Source: Absidia repens (taxonomy: Eukaryota > Mucoromycota > Mucoromycetes > Mucorales > Cunninghamellaceae). Taken from it: 64,000 nt of DNA. Below are positions 46,238-57,736 of this stretch, piece after piece; the stretch's first letter is position 1; every line of letters begins with the position of its first letter. A model generated the notes under the pieces. That model was not told the origin of the DNA. It ran no database searches and worked only from the letters and a program-made list of their open reading frames with translations. The position numbers and the translations under genes were made by a program. Where the stretch lies: the NCBI GenBank assembly GCA_002105175.1, contig MCGE01000040.1, positions 248,001 through 312,000 on the forward strand. The letters are read 5' to 3'.

Positions 46238-47731
46238 ATGGCACCCCTTGAATACGAGCAACAAATATCTGCCGCCATTCGTGCAACTCAGTCAAGCGAA
46301 AAAGAACTTACACTCAGCAACATTTATGCTCAGTTAGGCATGTGGATCGGAAATGATTTCGACGATGAACGGGATATCAACAACTACAGAAGCTCATGGA
46401 TCAAAAAAATCAACGCTGTGGGTGCCATGCTCAATGTCAGTGTTGTCAAGGATAGCAAGGAACGGGAAACGTTTCATGGCATTTTGAAAAACCCTGTGGT
46501 CACGCCCTCTTCTACCTCTCCGAAATCCTCTGCCACGGCGAAGCAACTTTCTCAGGCCGACAAGGATGAAATCAAGGCGATCTTCGACGCGCTTGACGTG
46601 GCCAAGATGTGGACCTTATCGACCGGCAAAAAGGTAGAAGAACAAATGCGGACATTGGCCCTCCTTTGCAACTATGAACATCCCAGCCACTCATTGATCA
46701 TGGATGTCGAAGATACCACGTGGGACGCCTATTTCACCCAAGAAGAACTCGTCGAAATCAGTACCTACAATGATATCCCATTCCCGCCGTTGCCACCTGA
46801 ACTGGACGACTATCTCAATACCATCCGATCCGCCACATCGCCTCAAGAAGCTCGCCGACGCGCTGTTGAACATAGCTTGCCTGTCTTGCAGGTCCCATCC
46901 ATCGCTTGGGCACTCGCGGAAATCGTCTTTACCTCTGGCTTTTTCAACGAACATCATGCAGGGATTCCTTTCGACACCATTTCCGAGGCCGATTTGATTG
47001 TACGACCATGGCATGGGCTCTCGTCCGCCTTTGACACGTCGCCTATCACCGCTTCAGCCGGCGACATGGCAAGCAAGCACAGCCAAGCATCCAAGAACAT
47101 GAAACGAACGATGGACGGCATCACGGTCAAGGACAGGACCAAAAGCGGCGCCAAGGTGGATTTGCTCTATCGGTGTGGGAAATGGGAAGTCGGGTGCATG
47201 GAAGCGTGTCGTGAACAACGGATGCCCAACGCCACCAAAGCCATCAAGGACGGACTGTTGAAGCTGCCCAAGTCACTCAAGGATATGCTGTACGTCATGG
47301 CCATCGAAAAACCAACACTCACCAACAAGTTAGCCACCACTGGGTTTTTTGTGATGGGATCTACACTGACGATGCTGGTGATGACTTGTCCCGCCGGGTA
47401 TGTGGCCAGGGTGTCTCGTGCCGAGCCCGTATCGTTCCCTGATTTTGTCGACGTGTTTCCGGAAAGCATCTCAGATATCCTCACCTTGATCTGGACTGGC
47501 AAGTCGTTGATGGAAACCAACCTCTCCCTCTTTTCTTCCACCTCCACCACCACCACCGCTGCTGATTCCTCGACGCGTAGTCGTGCCAACGTCAAACACC
47601 AATCTCGTCTCTCCAAACCCCAAACCCTCCTCCATCCATCTTTCCACCCTTCCTCTTCGTCGTCTTCTTCTTCTTCTTCTTCTTCCTCGTCGTCCTCTGC
47701 TAAGAGGACAAAATCCACAACTACTTTGTAA
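46238..47731 (+). CDS. Intronless 497-aa protein of a probable Mucorales-expanded uncharacterised family
   Basis: The ATG at 46238 opens MAPLEYEQQISAAIRATQSS. The N-terminal region (residues 20-85) has LTLSNIYAQLGMWIGNDFDD and SSWIKKINAVGAMLNVSVV. The central region contains the blocks LPVLQVPSIAWALAEIVF, KSGAKVDLLYRCGKWEVGCM with EA, and LLKLPKSLKDMLYVMA. The D..(W)E-x-G..E spacing is reminiscent of PD-(D/E)XK-type nuclease folds, but I cannot prove it. The C-terminus is Thr/Ser-rich with about 20 serines in a row and KRTKSTTTL. No intron, unlike most neighbours. I recall similar block patterns in many Mucorales proteins of unknown role. Confidence 0.7.
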   Translation: MAPLEYEQQISAAIRATQSSEKELTLSNIYAQLGMWIGNDFDDERDINNYRSSWIKKINAVGAMLNVSVVKDSKERETFHGILKNPVVTPSSTSPKSSATAKQLSQADKDEIKAIFDALDVAKMWTLSTGKKVEEQMRTLALLCNYEHPSHSLIMDVEDTTWDAYFTQEELVEISTYNDIPFPPLPPELDDYLNTIRSATSPQEARRRAVEHSLPVLQVPSIAWALAEIVFTSGFFNEHHAGIPFDTISEADLIVRPWHGLSSAFDTSPITASAGDMASKHSQASKNMKRTMDGITVKDRTKSGAKVDLLYRCGKWEVGCMEACREQRMPNATKAIKDGLLKLPKSLKDMLYVMAIEKPTLTNKLATTGFFVMGSTLTMLVMTCPAGYVARVSRAEPVSFPDFVDVFPESISDILTLIWTGKSLMETNLSLFSSTSTTTTAADSSTRSRANVKHQSRLSKPQTLLHPSFHPSSSSSSSSSSSSSSSSAKRTKSTTTL

Positions 47732-48039
47732 TATATTTCCTATCTCCCTATACCTGTTATTATATACTTTGGCTGTTTTTTTTATAGCTTTATAGCTTTA
47801 TATCTTCATGTTTTCAATAAAGTATTTGTATATTGTTACCACTTCACTGAACATGTCTTTTTTTCTTTTATTTTATTTATTTATTGTTGTTTTGTTTTTT
47901 CAATGGAATATGGGATGAAGTGGGGAAAATACTTCCTGAATTAGCTGATATTTGGAACGCCTTGTGTTTTATTTTCTTTTATGGATAGCTTTGAGAATTT
48001 GTTGCCAAACCTTCAGATAACGAGTCTTGATCGGTTCCT

Positions 48040-48075
<36 letters not shown>

Positions 48076-48838
48076 AGAAAAGGGTTCCTGGATATAAAAG
48101 AAAGTCCCATTTAAAAATAATGACAGTATCATCATGGTGCGAACCGTCAACAAAATCTATACTGTCCCACCAATCACTCGATGAAATAACACAATACATG
48201 TCAGTCATTGAAGAATTATACTGTTTTATTGAAAAAAAAAAAAAAAAAATAACGTCCCTAAAAGAAAACAGCATTATCACATAAATCACATAACAAAACC
48301 AAAGCAAAAGAGAAACGTATAAAATATATTTTTTTGAAGACGATCAGAAAAAAAAAAAGATGATGTAAAAGACAAAGATACAAACAACGTTTATTGGGTA
48401 TAAACATAAAAATATCTTCTTAATTCTTGCCTCTTATCAATGTGTGATTGATTGACCTTCGCTATATGACTTTGTGTGGTTGGTATTAATTCTACGCAAG
48501 AGTAGATGGTAGTGATAGTCTATTAGTCTATTAGTTCATATGATTTTTTTTTATTTGAAATAAAAACCTCCTTATGATACGACATATAATACGATGACAA
48601 GAATAGCCGAAGCTTGGCAATATGGTGATTCACAAGAATCCCCATGGATACATTAACCACTCGATCTCTCGATTTGAAGTCTGCCTCCAAGGAAACCCTA
48701 TTTAGTTGTTTTACTTTTGGTTTGCTGCCTTTAGTTTAGATCATTTTATTTTCTTCTTCTTTTATTATTACACATAATGAACTTTTTCGCCTATCTCTGT
48801 ATTTTTTTTTACATTGTCTTTATTTTATTATTTTATTA

Positions 48839-48950
48839 TTACCCGCTACTGGCATCACAAATATCACACTCACAATCTTCATAGCTATCGCCATCGCAAC
48901 CTTCACATATCTCTATATTGTTACAATCACCCCTATTAGCTCTGTCATAA

Positions 48951-48952
<2 letters not shown>
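48839..48952 (-). other. Possible terminal exon encoding a six-Cys acidic peptide
   Basis: The minus strand reads DYDRANRGDCNNIEICEGCD then GDSYEDCECDICDASSG and a TAA. Six Cys fall in 22 residues (C-x5-C-x2-C-x7-C-x-C-x2-C) with many Asp/Glu, a composition unlikely by chance. The frame runs upstream directly into the 53-nt poly-A (Lys) tract and has no ATG. A GACAG acceptor-like site sits at the 5' end but I could not find a phase-compatible upstream exon. Confidence 0.35.

Positions 48953-49005
<53 letters not shown>
48953..49005 (+). repeat. 53-nt poly-T homopolymer
   Basis: The longest uninterrupted homopolymer in the window. Confidence 0.95.
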
Positions 49006-49007
<2 letters not shown>

Positions 49008-49198
49008 TACCTTCCCCTTGGACAAAATCTATCCGCTTTTTGAATTTTAATACCCTATTTGTTTAAAAAAAAACACTGTCTCAAGAAAAAAAGAAAAAAA
49101 AAAAGAAGCTATGTCTCAATGGCAAGTTCATATACTGTATTTTATTTTTTTGTGATTTAAATATATGTTATGTACGGAAGGGAAGGGTTACTATCGAA

Positions 49199-49230
<32 letters not shown>

Positions 49231-49282
49231 TTCCATCACATACAAGCAAGTGATAATATACTGGATACTGACTTTTTTTTTG

Positions 49283-50759
49283 TCACCATTGAGCCAGTCG
49301 AATGCGATCCATATGTTTTTTATGTAGTTTGCATACGCGTTGCGGCTCATCCCATTGGTCCGGCGCTTCTGGAAAATCCGCTGGCGAGAGTTGATTACAA
49401 GAGCGCGAAGTGAACGACGTTAGATAATGGCAGTTTCGTATAAGCCGACGCACACCCTCGGCTGTGATGCGTTGATTATAGGCCAAGGAGACTTTGGTCA
49501 GCTGGGGCAAACACACCGACATGACATACAGCGATTCATCGGTATATTGACCCCCACCTCCTAAACGGATCTCGGTAAGACCAGGATGCGACTGGAGAAA
49601 TGGGATCAGATCCGAGTCCTCTATCAAACGACATTTGATAAGTGACAACGAGGTTAAATGTGGCCATGTGGGAACCTGAGCTGTCGCCGGCATCGTCGCC
49701 CCCATCGTCGTCGTCGCCGTCAAGCGCTTGATTAAATAAAAGAGTTGTTTCGTTGCGGTCGGAGCGACCTTGTTAAATTCCAAATGGGTCAAAAACCGAA
49801 ACCGGGAGAGATCCGCGATGATTTCTTCACTCACGGCATCAGCCTGGCCGGCAAAATTAAGCGAGATGCGTTTCAAAGGGCAACCGCCCTCCAGCGCTTC
49901 TAAAATGGTAGGCGAGATATCACTGCCCAATTCCAATTCGAGATGATCCAATTGGTGGCAATGTTGGCCTAACGCTTTGCAAACGATCGGTGAGATGGGT
50001 CGCTGAAGGAGGCGCAATGACGTGAGGTGACGGCAATGGCGTGGGAGATGTCGTAAACAGGCATCCGTAATGGAGGTGGTATCGTCGATGGTGATTTCTT
50101 CCAAACGGCGGAGATGGGGCATCACAAGGGAAAAGTAAATGTCCGTCCAATACTCGCCTGTTACATGCAATGCGCGTATATGATGTCCCATGTGTGATTG
50201 CATATCCATCAACGCACAGGAAAATAAATCCAAAGCACTGTCCGTGTGTATTTTGGGTGATTTCCATAACAACGGATTGATCTCCGTGTAGAATTGTCGA
50301 TTGACGAGTGTATATTGATAAAGTGATTGTTGGTGATCCGACACCACATAATGAACAATCAGTGATATAATTTCCGTTGGATATTGACGAAAATGTGGTG
50401 TGATGATCAAGGTGCCGTCATCTTGAAGTTCGATTTTGCTCCTGCTTTGATCAAGAATCTCATGACCATACCGTATGAGATGATCTTTGTCTCGTATAGA
50501 GCAAAAAAAAAAAGAGAAGTTGATTATTTTGCATTTTGATTTGTTGAATAGCCAGCTCTCTTTTACATACTTCTCAAATTCACAAGCCATTCACGACTGT
50601 CATCATGGTCAGATTCGGTGTCAATGGTTGCTCTTTTTTCTCGACGCTAAAAAAGGAAACGGAATTTTTAATTTGTAAAACGCATGAGTGACATTTTCAT
50701 GGAGGGTTTGTTCTTTATCATCGCTTATTTACCTGATTCCTGTGCTGAAGCTGAAGCAT
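49283..50759 (-). CDS. F-box/leucine-rich-repeat protein
   Basis: Three exons: 50733-50759 (MLQLQHRNQ), 50571-50646 and 49283-50490, with GTAAAT..TAG and GTATGT..GAG introns. Total 436 aa. After a short basic N-terminus comes an F-box (QYPTEIISLIVHYVVSDHQQ, then YTLVNRQFYTEINPLLWKSP). Leucine-rich repeats follow, of the type LRRLEEITIDDTTSITDACL, HCRHLTSLRLLQR, HCHQLDHLELELG and LTKVSLAYNQRITAEGVRRL. These proteins recruit substrates to SCF ubiquitin ligases. The small first exon was chosen because it alone keeps the frame; an upstream ATG at 50776 leads to a stop. Confidence 0.85.
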
Positions 50760-52060
50760 GACCTTTTAGCTATCATATGTATAAGAGCGACCGGAAAAGA
50801 AAGAAAAGAAACGAGAAGAGAAGCGCAGAAGGTACTATTCCAGTTTCAAAGACAAATATTGTGGTAAGTATGCCTAGAATGGTCACACAAAGGAGCCACA
50901 TACGTTTATTTACAAACAGATGGTTTATTTTGTGTACAGTAAAATAGGTTTAGATAATTGGAAACCATGTAAATAAGATCACTGGTCTATCCAACATACC
51001 ACTTTCTTGCAGAGATTGTCAAGGAATCGTTATTGTTACCATTTTAAAAAAAAAGTATAACGTTGTGCACCTATTCTCACCTCGTATATTGCATTTGCCA
51101 ATTATCTTTTTTTTTTTTCGAATCAAAAAATAAGCAGGGAATCAATCACTGGTACGAAGTGCCCTGATCCAGAAGTCAAAAAAACAACAACAACAAAGCT
51201 GCCTGACTTGATCACGGACTACCGTTCAATTCATAAACCGCTTTTGATCGCTGTTTTCATCTACATCCGACCGAGCGCATACCCCGCAGCCAAGACTTGA
51301 ATATATATATATGAAAAAAAAAAAAAAAAAAACAATCCAATTTTATTGTTTCAACTAACTAGCCATCATAAATCATCAGAATTGGACAAGCAATAAAGTA
51401 AGACTAAACAACACAAAACTACTTTGAAATAACTACGAAAAAGAGAGACACATCAAGCAAGAGGCGAAGCAAAAATAGGCTTCTCTGATACATGAATCAA
51501 CTGCATAGCATTTATCAGAAACGAGACACACTGATGAATGGTAGACAACATACACCCAAGAACAAAAATTGATCAACAGAGAATGAGAATAAATTGAGAG
51601 AACAAGAAGAGATATCTGTTTTTTATTGAAAATAACTGATACCTGACAAAAGATCATGATAGAATAAAATATCGAATAAAAAAGATGAGACTATTTATAC
51701 TAAAATTCTAGTACTATGGTAACTGCGGATGAAAGAGATAAAGTCAGATGAGAGATTTGCATATTATTGAAGGAGATGAGGAATGAATTCATAACAACAT
51801 GTATTGTAATAACAAGGCAAAGACGAGTCGGAGTTAGGATGTAAAGTGATGAGTGATAGGTAAAGATGTGATTTTATTGAGAGTGGAATAAAATAATATA
51901 TATGAAGGGGCAGAGTATCAGGCAGCCTGTATCAATGGATATAAACCCCCAGCCCACAGAACCATGAGTAGTCTGATCCATTGTTCCAAGGGATGCCTAT
52001 GAAATAAGTGTGTTAGTGAATTGTTGACCCATCTTTTTTTTCCGTCTGTGCGAGTATATT
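50760..52060. other. Intergenic, no gene seen
   Basis: AT-rich, with an (AT)n patch near 51303-51312 and short minus frames lacking support. A 30-bp phrase ATGAGTAGTCTGATCCATTG occurs at 51965 and again at 52282. Confidence 0.45.
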
Positions 52061-53330
52061 TCATATTAGCTTTACCGAAACACTATTGTTGTACTCCGAA
52101 GACCATGTCATTGTCAGCACCATTCCCTCGCTCCATCTCCAAAGTGCATCATGAGCGGAAGGTACATTGTGCCATCTATCACAGGATTTTCTCCTTTTGG
52201 CCATCATCCAAAGCCAAAAAAAAAAAAAAAAAAAAAGGACCGGAAAAAACCAATGGATGTGCCCATGGAACAACACCACCATGAGTAGTCTGATCCATTG
52301 ATCCTGCCGGTTCTTGTCTTGACCTAATGAAGAGTATATGTCAGCAATCCTACGAAAAGGAGGTGGGTAGTTTCCGTGCTCATTTTCTTATGTCTTTGAT
52401 TCTTACCGCCATCAAAAAAGGAATCCCGAAGCCGCATGTCATTGCCAGCACCATGCCCAGCAATACTCTAAAGAATGGTCTAGATCAAAATCAATAAGTA
52501 TCCTTTGTGTTTTATGTTGTTTTTCTTCTTCTTACCGTCACCAGAAAAGGACCACCGCGACCATGTCATTGCCAGCACCATGTCCAGCAACATTTTCGAC
52601 TACAAAATAGAACATATAAGTAAATCATACTTCTTTTATCTTTTTTTTTTTAACTTACCAGTGCCAGAAGAGGACGCCACGACCATGTCATTGCCAGCAC
52701 CATGCCCAACAACAGCTTGGACTAAATAATCGACTTATAAGTAAATCATCCTTTGCTTTTTTTTTTTTTTTATTTATACCTCCCAAGTGCCAGAAGAAGA
52801 CACCACGACCATGTCATTGCCAGCACCATGCCCAACAACAGCTTGGACTAAATAATAGACATATAAGTAAATCATCCTTTGCTTTATTTTTTTTTTTTTA
52901 ATTTATACCTCCCAAGTGCCAGAAGAAGACACCACGACCATGTCATTGCCAGCACCATGCCCGGAAATACCCTAAAAAAATAGCCCATGTCAGTCTTCCT
53001 TTTCTTTGCTTCCTTTTTCTTCTAGTTCTTACCGTCATCAAAAAGAGGCCCAACGACCATGTCATTGCCAGCACCATGCCCAGCATTTGGATCTACGTAA
53101 TAATCGCATATGTGAATCATCTTTCCTTTCATGTTGTTGTTGTTGTTGTTTCCCTTCTTACCTCCATCAAAGAAGGCTTTCGCAGCCCATGTCATTGCCA
53201 GCACCATTTCCGATCAGTGTCCTATCTAATAATATATTAAGTAAACAAATCATATTTTCTACACTTTCGGTTCTTACCTCGGTCAAAAACGGAGGACCCC
53301 ACGGCGATGTCATTGCCAGCACCATTACTG
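52061..53330 (-). CDS. Tandem array of about nine micro-exon-like units (about 124 bp each)
   Basis: The phrase CATGGTGCTGGCAATGACAT (minus strand) recurs at plus positions near 52104 (diverged), 52435, 52562, 52684, 52810, 52939, 53058, 53188 and 53307 (spacings 118-130 within the regular part). In six units it is followed 25-30 bases later by GTAAG donors, and in most it is preceded by TAG acceptors. Each unit therefore reads as a 50-68-nt exon plus a T/A-rich intron. In one frame the exons encode hydrophobic segments (IQMLGMVLAMTWSLGLFLMT in the 53058 unit); in another they encode a GHGAGNDMVV motif. The phases of neighbouring units do not all agree, so I cannot write one continuous mRNA. 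The last unit could end at a TAG. A decayed or alternatively spliced exon-repeat gene is the best reading. Confidence 0.45.
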
Positions 53331-55566
53331 AATTATAGCCAGATGGGAGACAGGCAAACAGGGAGAAAGAGAGAGAGAAATATCGTTGATCCAGTGTCGA
53401 TATCGCAGATGCCCAGTTGATGCAGGATCCTTCCCATACTCGATGGCTCCACAAAAGACATGACCAGTCGTGTTCAAAGTGTGTGTGAAGGATGTGTGGA
53501 TGAGTCACAGATGATGCAAGGTGTATGAATTCGGATGTTGCTGTGACCCCGTCCATCGAGAATATGAGCACCATGACCAAATCCATGTCAGATTCTGGGA
53601 CAGCATGGTCGCGCCCGCTCCATAACGTTTCATCCAAAACCAAAAAAAAAAAAAAGAAGGACCACAATATATACATGGGTATGCATATTTAGAGAAGATT
53701 CCACCCACAGTACATCAACCATTCAGCGGCCAGTTTGTCTCTTGGTGGACTTCAGAGAAAAGATAGGTGGCCAAGCAGAGACCCAACGTGAATAATCGCC
53801 AGTGTCGTTTTTTCTCCGATACGATGATGATGAGTTTATAGCATAGTATAAGAATCCCAACAGCCAAGAGTTTGCAATGATTATTCTTGTCACTTTTGAT
53901 GAGTTGTCGGTAGAATGGCCAGATAAGAACATAAGTAGAAAAGAAAAAAAAATTAATATGGTGTATATACATCATTTATCCTTCTCATGATTACCATATT
54001 GATATCATTGAGTCCATTAGTTGTTTCCTGATAGCCTCAAAGCTTTCTACGAACAAAGGAAACGGAGTTGCCCAACATTGCCAAGGTTCCTACGACGAGA
54101 GAAAACAAAAAACAAAAAGAAAAAGATGGGTGTTGGTTTAATCCACTACATAATCTGTACACTTGTTCATAGTCCTCATTACCTCTTGGGATCCAATAAG
54201 AACCATTTCTTTTAAAAAGAAGAAACATGTAGACACGTAAGCAAAATAGGAGCGATCCAAAAGAAAAAAAAAAAAAGAGAGGCTGACGAAAACCCTCCCC
54301 TACAAAATTAAGGGTGGGGATTCATTTAATCTCCGTTTTTTTTTTTTTTACAGCACCCTTTTTAGGAACCGAGGAGAATGGGGAGAGACACAGTAAAACA
54401 TCCCCATGCATGCATTTGGAAGTGAAATAGGTTTTGTTTACTCGGTATAAAAAGAAAAAAGGCAACCTTTTTGTTTTTGACCTTTTCTTATCTGGATACT
54501 ATGGAAGTCTGATGTCAATAGAAAACAGCTATGAAGCGCACGATGGATTCCATGATAACAAGCATGATTGATCCGATTCCTTTTTTTTTTTTTTTTTTTT
54601 TTTTCTTGACTGGTTTATTGACCTTTGTTTCTCTGGAGGATACGGAAGTCTGAAATCAATAGAAAGCAGCCTGGCTTTGAAGCGCATCATTGATTCAAAG
54701 GTAAACCATGTAGGCATCGTTTTAATTTCTTTGACTAGGCTTATTCCCTCCTCTTTCTCTCTTATATTTGCATCTTTAACTAGGACTCTACCAATCACCT
54801 CCAGCTTGCTTATTTGACTCGATTGGAAAAAAAGAAGGTGTGAAAAAGGACTTATTGCCAATCGAATTCTGTCGCTCTGTCTACCACAATCATTACCATT
54901 TCGATCATAAAAATAAGTTGAGAATATTGGTAATCTTTATTTGATATGAATCAACCATACTTTTATAGGGATGTAATTATGATATAAAACAATACAACTA
55001 TTACTACGGTTTGGTATTTCGGGCAAGGACAATGTGGAAAGGCTTCTCATCGAATCATCAGGGTAAAAAAAGTGGGAAGAAAAGACCAACCACGTGGACG
55101 GGATTTGAATTGCACACTCGGGAGGAATTGGAAGCCTCTCTTCTAAACATATAACGATCGGTACCTTTGGACTCATCATGGACAAACGCGACATAAATAT
55201 ATTAACTTATCACTCACCTTGTAACAAGGATTTTACAGTATTACAAAGTATTTTTTTCTTGAAATAAAAAAAAAAAAATTAAGATTGGTACATAAGTGAG
55301 TGACACGTTGGAAGTGTAAAATGGAAGCATAGATAACACAAAGACACACTCACAAAGAAAAAAGTCCTTTTTCTGGTATAGTATTATGAGTGTTCAAATT
55401 GACGTAGAAATAAAACAACAACAGCGGCATGACTATCTGTTTTCCGTAAAGACAAGACATTGAGATAGATGTGATGTTATAATATCACTTATTATGAAGC
55501 GTGGAAATAGCCATCAATTGTTTTATTTATTTATTTATTGATGGCGTGATCATTGATCAGCTTGCT
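53331..55566. other. Possible 5' exons of the micro-exon array gene, then gene-poor DNA
   Basis: Minus strand 53715-53950 encodes LIWPFYRQLIKSDKNNHCKL then LAVGILILCYKLIIIVSEKK and LGLCLATYLF, two membrane-like segments; this could be an upstream exon. Another stretch at about 54005-54090 reads PWQCWATPFPLFVESFEAIR. I could not connect them. A 140-bp direct duplication (54494 and 54638, GGAAGTCTGA..TCAATAGAAA) and poly-T at 54580-54604 follow. Confidence 0.35.
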
Positions 55567-57736
55567 TCAATAGATATTAAAAACAATATCATTATCATGA
55601 TTATAATAATGGTTACATTCGGATTGTTGATAAATAGAACGTGGTCTGCATAACATCCACTTATTTTCTACAAAGCATCCAATCAGAGGAATACAGTTGA
55701 ATCTCGCATATTGTTTGCGAATACTTGATGGTATGGCTTTTTCGTCATATTGAGGAAGAAAAACAATATCAAGGACGCTGCTATGTTGATCGACTTGAAG
55801 ACGATTGTACAATGTTTCCTTGAGTCGAGACGGAAATATAATACTATCATCTACCTTACAGGTGTTCTCTTCCACGTAATATTCCTTGGGTATCAACTGA
55901 AGACAAGGCAGGCGCAAAGCCTTTGTTCTTTGATGATGGAGACTTATTGGGGAAAATGTGCCCTCGTCTTGGTCATTGTGCATGTCAAAATTGCAAGGGT
56001 ATTCTTCCACAAATGTGCTAATTTCAGCCCAGCCTATATCGGATGCACAAAAGGATGGTAATACGCCATGCATTACTGAAGAAGTCCTGCTACCAGACAA
56101 AAACAATAGGTTCCACTTGTCCCTGGTATCCATGATCTCAAATAGTTTCAATTTAGCAGACATCAGAGTCGTGATTTTCCAATGATCTACTTGGCTGACT
56201 CTGTCTTTATACTTGGATTGTGGCAAAATGGCGTAAAATCGATCCTCTTCGGCATCGTATTTAGATATATAGATAAATAAATACATGTTAACTAGATTCT
56301 TTTTTTTTTTTTTTTTTTTTTTTTCGAAGTCAACTTACCGTTTTTTGTTGCCTTGGATTTGAAGATCATCTCAAAAAAGGTTTGTGTATTGAGTTGCTTG
56401 ATAACCAAACGATGAAATGATAGGTGGGCGGGATTTGAATTTGGATCGGTTTTGTTTTTTGTTGGAGCAAAGTCGGTCTTTTGAACGACAGCGTCGAAGG
56501 CAGGATTGGTGAAATCAAAGGTGAAAAAGGGCAACTCTAACATTTCTCTTGCTGATAGTTGTATAAACCAATACTTGAGGTTGTTTTTCTTTTTGGAAAT
56601 AGTATATTCACTGATCACCCAAACACGTGATGACCAATCGACGATAATATCCTCGATAAACTCCATCGCTTTCCGGATAGCGTTCCTTCTTTTAATTAAT
56701 TCGTGAGTCCAGATCTTATCAATTTTGCCGATTTTCATCCAGCGACGTTCCGGTTCTTCTAGAATAATGGAAGCGACTTTATCGTAGCAAAGTAAACTTT
56801 CATCCAAAGGATCGCCATCGTCATCGTTGTTATCACCTGCTCGACCACCATCCTCCTCCTCTTTCTGCTGAGTTTGATTTTTGATATAGTCGAGATCTTT
56901 GCGAGGGGGTTTTGCCAATAAGGATGTGTGGTAGATTTCGCATAAAAGATCCAGGGCATCCTCAGGGTGCGCAATATTGTGATCATGTTGTTGTCGAGTT
57001 GTGAATCCATCTGCCAAATAGGTGGTACATTTTGCCAGCAATTGCCTTAATGTACGATCTGCCGGGACCTTGATTTTGTCAAGGAATTGGCTATCCAGGC
57101 GATGAAGTTGGTCGATATTTCCTTGAATTAAGTGATAAATATATTCGCTGTAGTGGTGACAAATCTCTATGTTTTTGTAATGTTCTGTATATGTATTCAT
57201 CAGATGTCGCATGTGAAGATCGGGAACTGCCAAAATATAAGTGGCTTTTGCGTAAATGTTGGACATTTGATGAATGGTGGCTTTCCGTCGGTCATAATTC
57301 GTTTGATTTACACAAATCGCATCCACCCACACATATTTGATCTGTTTGAGGTCGGGTTCGTAGGTCATGATTTTGCAGAGACGATAAAAATCATACGAAT
57401 TGAATGACGTGACGGTTGCTAAATAATCGAGCTGTGTATCAACAGTTGTTTCATGTAATTCGCCCCAACGATAAGACAATGCCACAAAGCTTAATTCTTC
57501 TACGTTTCCTTCCAACGGCATTTCAACACAATGTATTTCAAGTTCGGAGGCCTTTTCAATGTCGACGAGAACAACTTTGAATGGTTCCTGCTGTTGTTGC
57601 TGTTGAGTATCGTTGCTCGTTGATTCTACAGAAAAGAAGTGTCAAACGTGTCCAGCTACCCCCTTTCTTTTTTTTTGTTCCTTTTAGACGATAGCATACC
57701 TTGAGAGAGACGTTCAACAGGGTCGTCCTTAGTCAT
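55567..57736 (-). CDS. HET-domain (heterokaryon incompatibility-type) protein
   Basis: Three exons: 57700-57736, 56339-57625 and 55567-56291. Intron 1 is 74 nt (GTATGC..TAG) and intron 2 is 47 nt (GTAAGT..TAG, mostly poly-A). The product is 682 aa. The HET signature is clear: SFVALSYRWGE (about residue 65), KQIKYVWVDAICVNQTNYDR, then QMSNIYAKATYILAVPDLH, and SRVWVISEYTISK further on. The N-terminus holds poly-Gln and PFKVVLVDIEK. An acidic insert EEEDGGRAGDNNDDDGD interrupts the middle. No NACHT, WD40 or other fused domain is visible. HET proteins trigger allorecognition-linked cell death in ascomycetes; the role here is unproven. A related N-terminal exon lies at 63650-63740. Confidence 0.85.

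Larger units (their letters stand above)
47732..49282. other. Intergenic, poly-T tracts, Cys-rich reading frame
   Basis: AATAAAG at 47816-47822 serves the preceding gene. Poly-T about 28 nt at 48043-48070, poly-T 53 nt at 48953-49005 and poly-A about 27 nt at 49201-49227. Only the short Cys-rich frame listed separately looks protein-like. Confidence 0.5.

Noticed and set aside
52295..52320. TTGATCCTGCCGG resembling the start of small-subunit rRNA
   Set aside because: The similarity ends after about 13 bases; no rRNA follows.
55085..55170. tRNA-Trp-like stretch (TTCCAAT loop, ATTCAAATCC)
   Set aside because: An anticodon-like loop exists, but acceptor and T stems do not pair.
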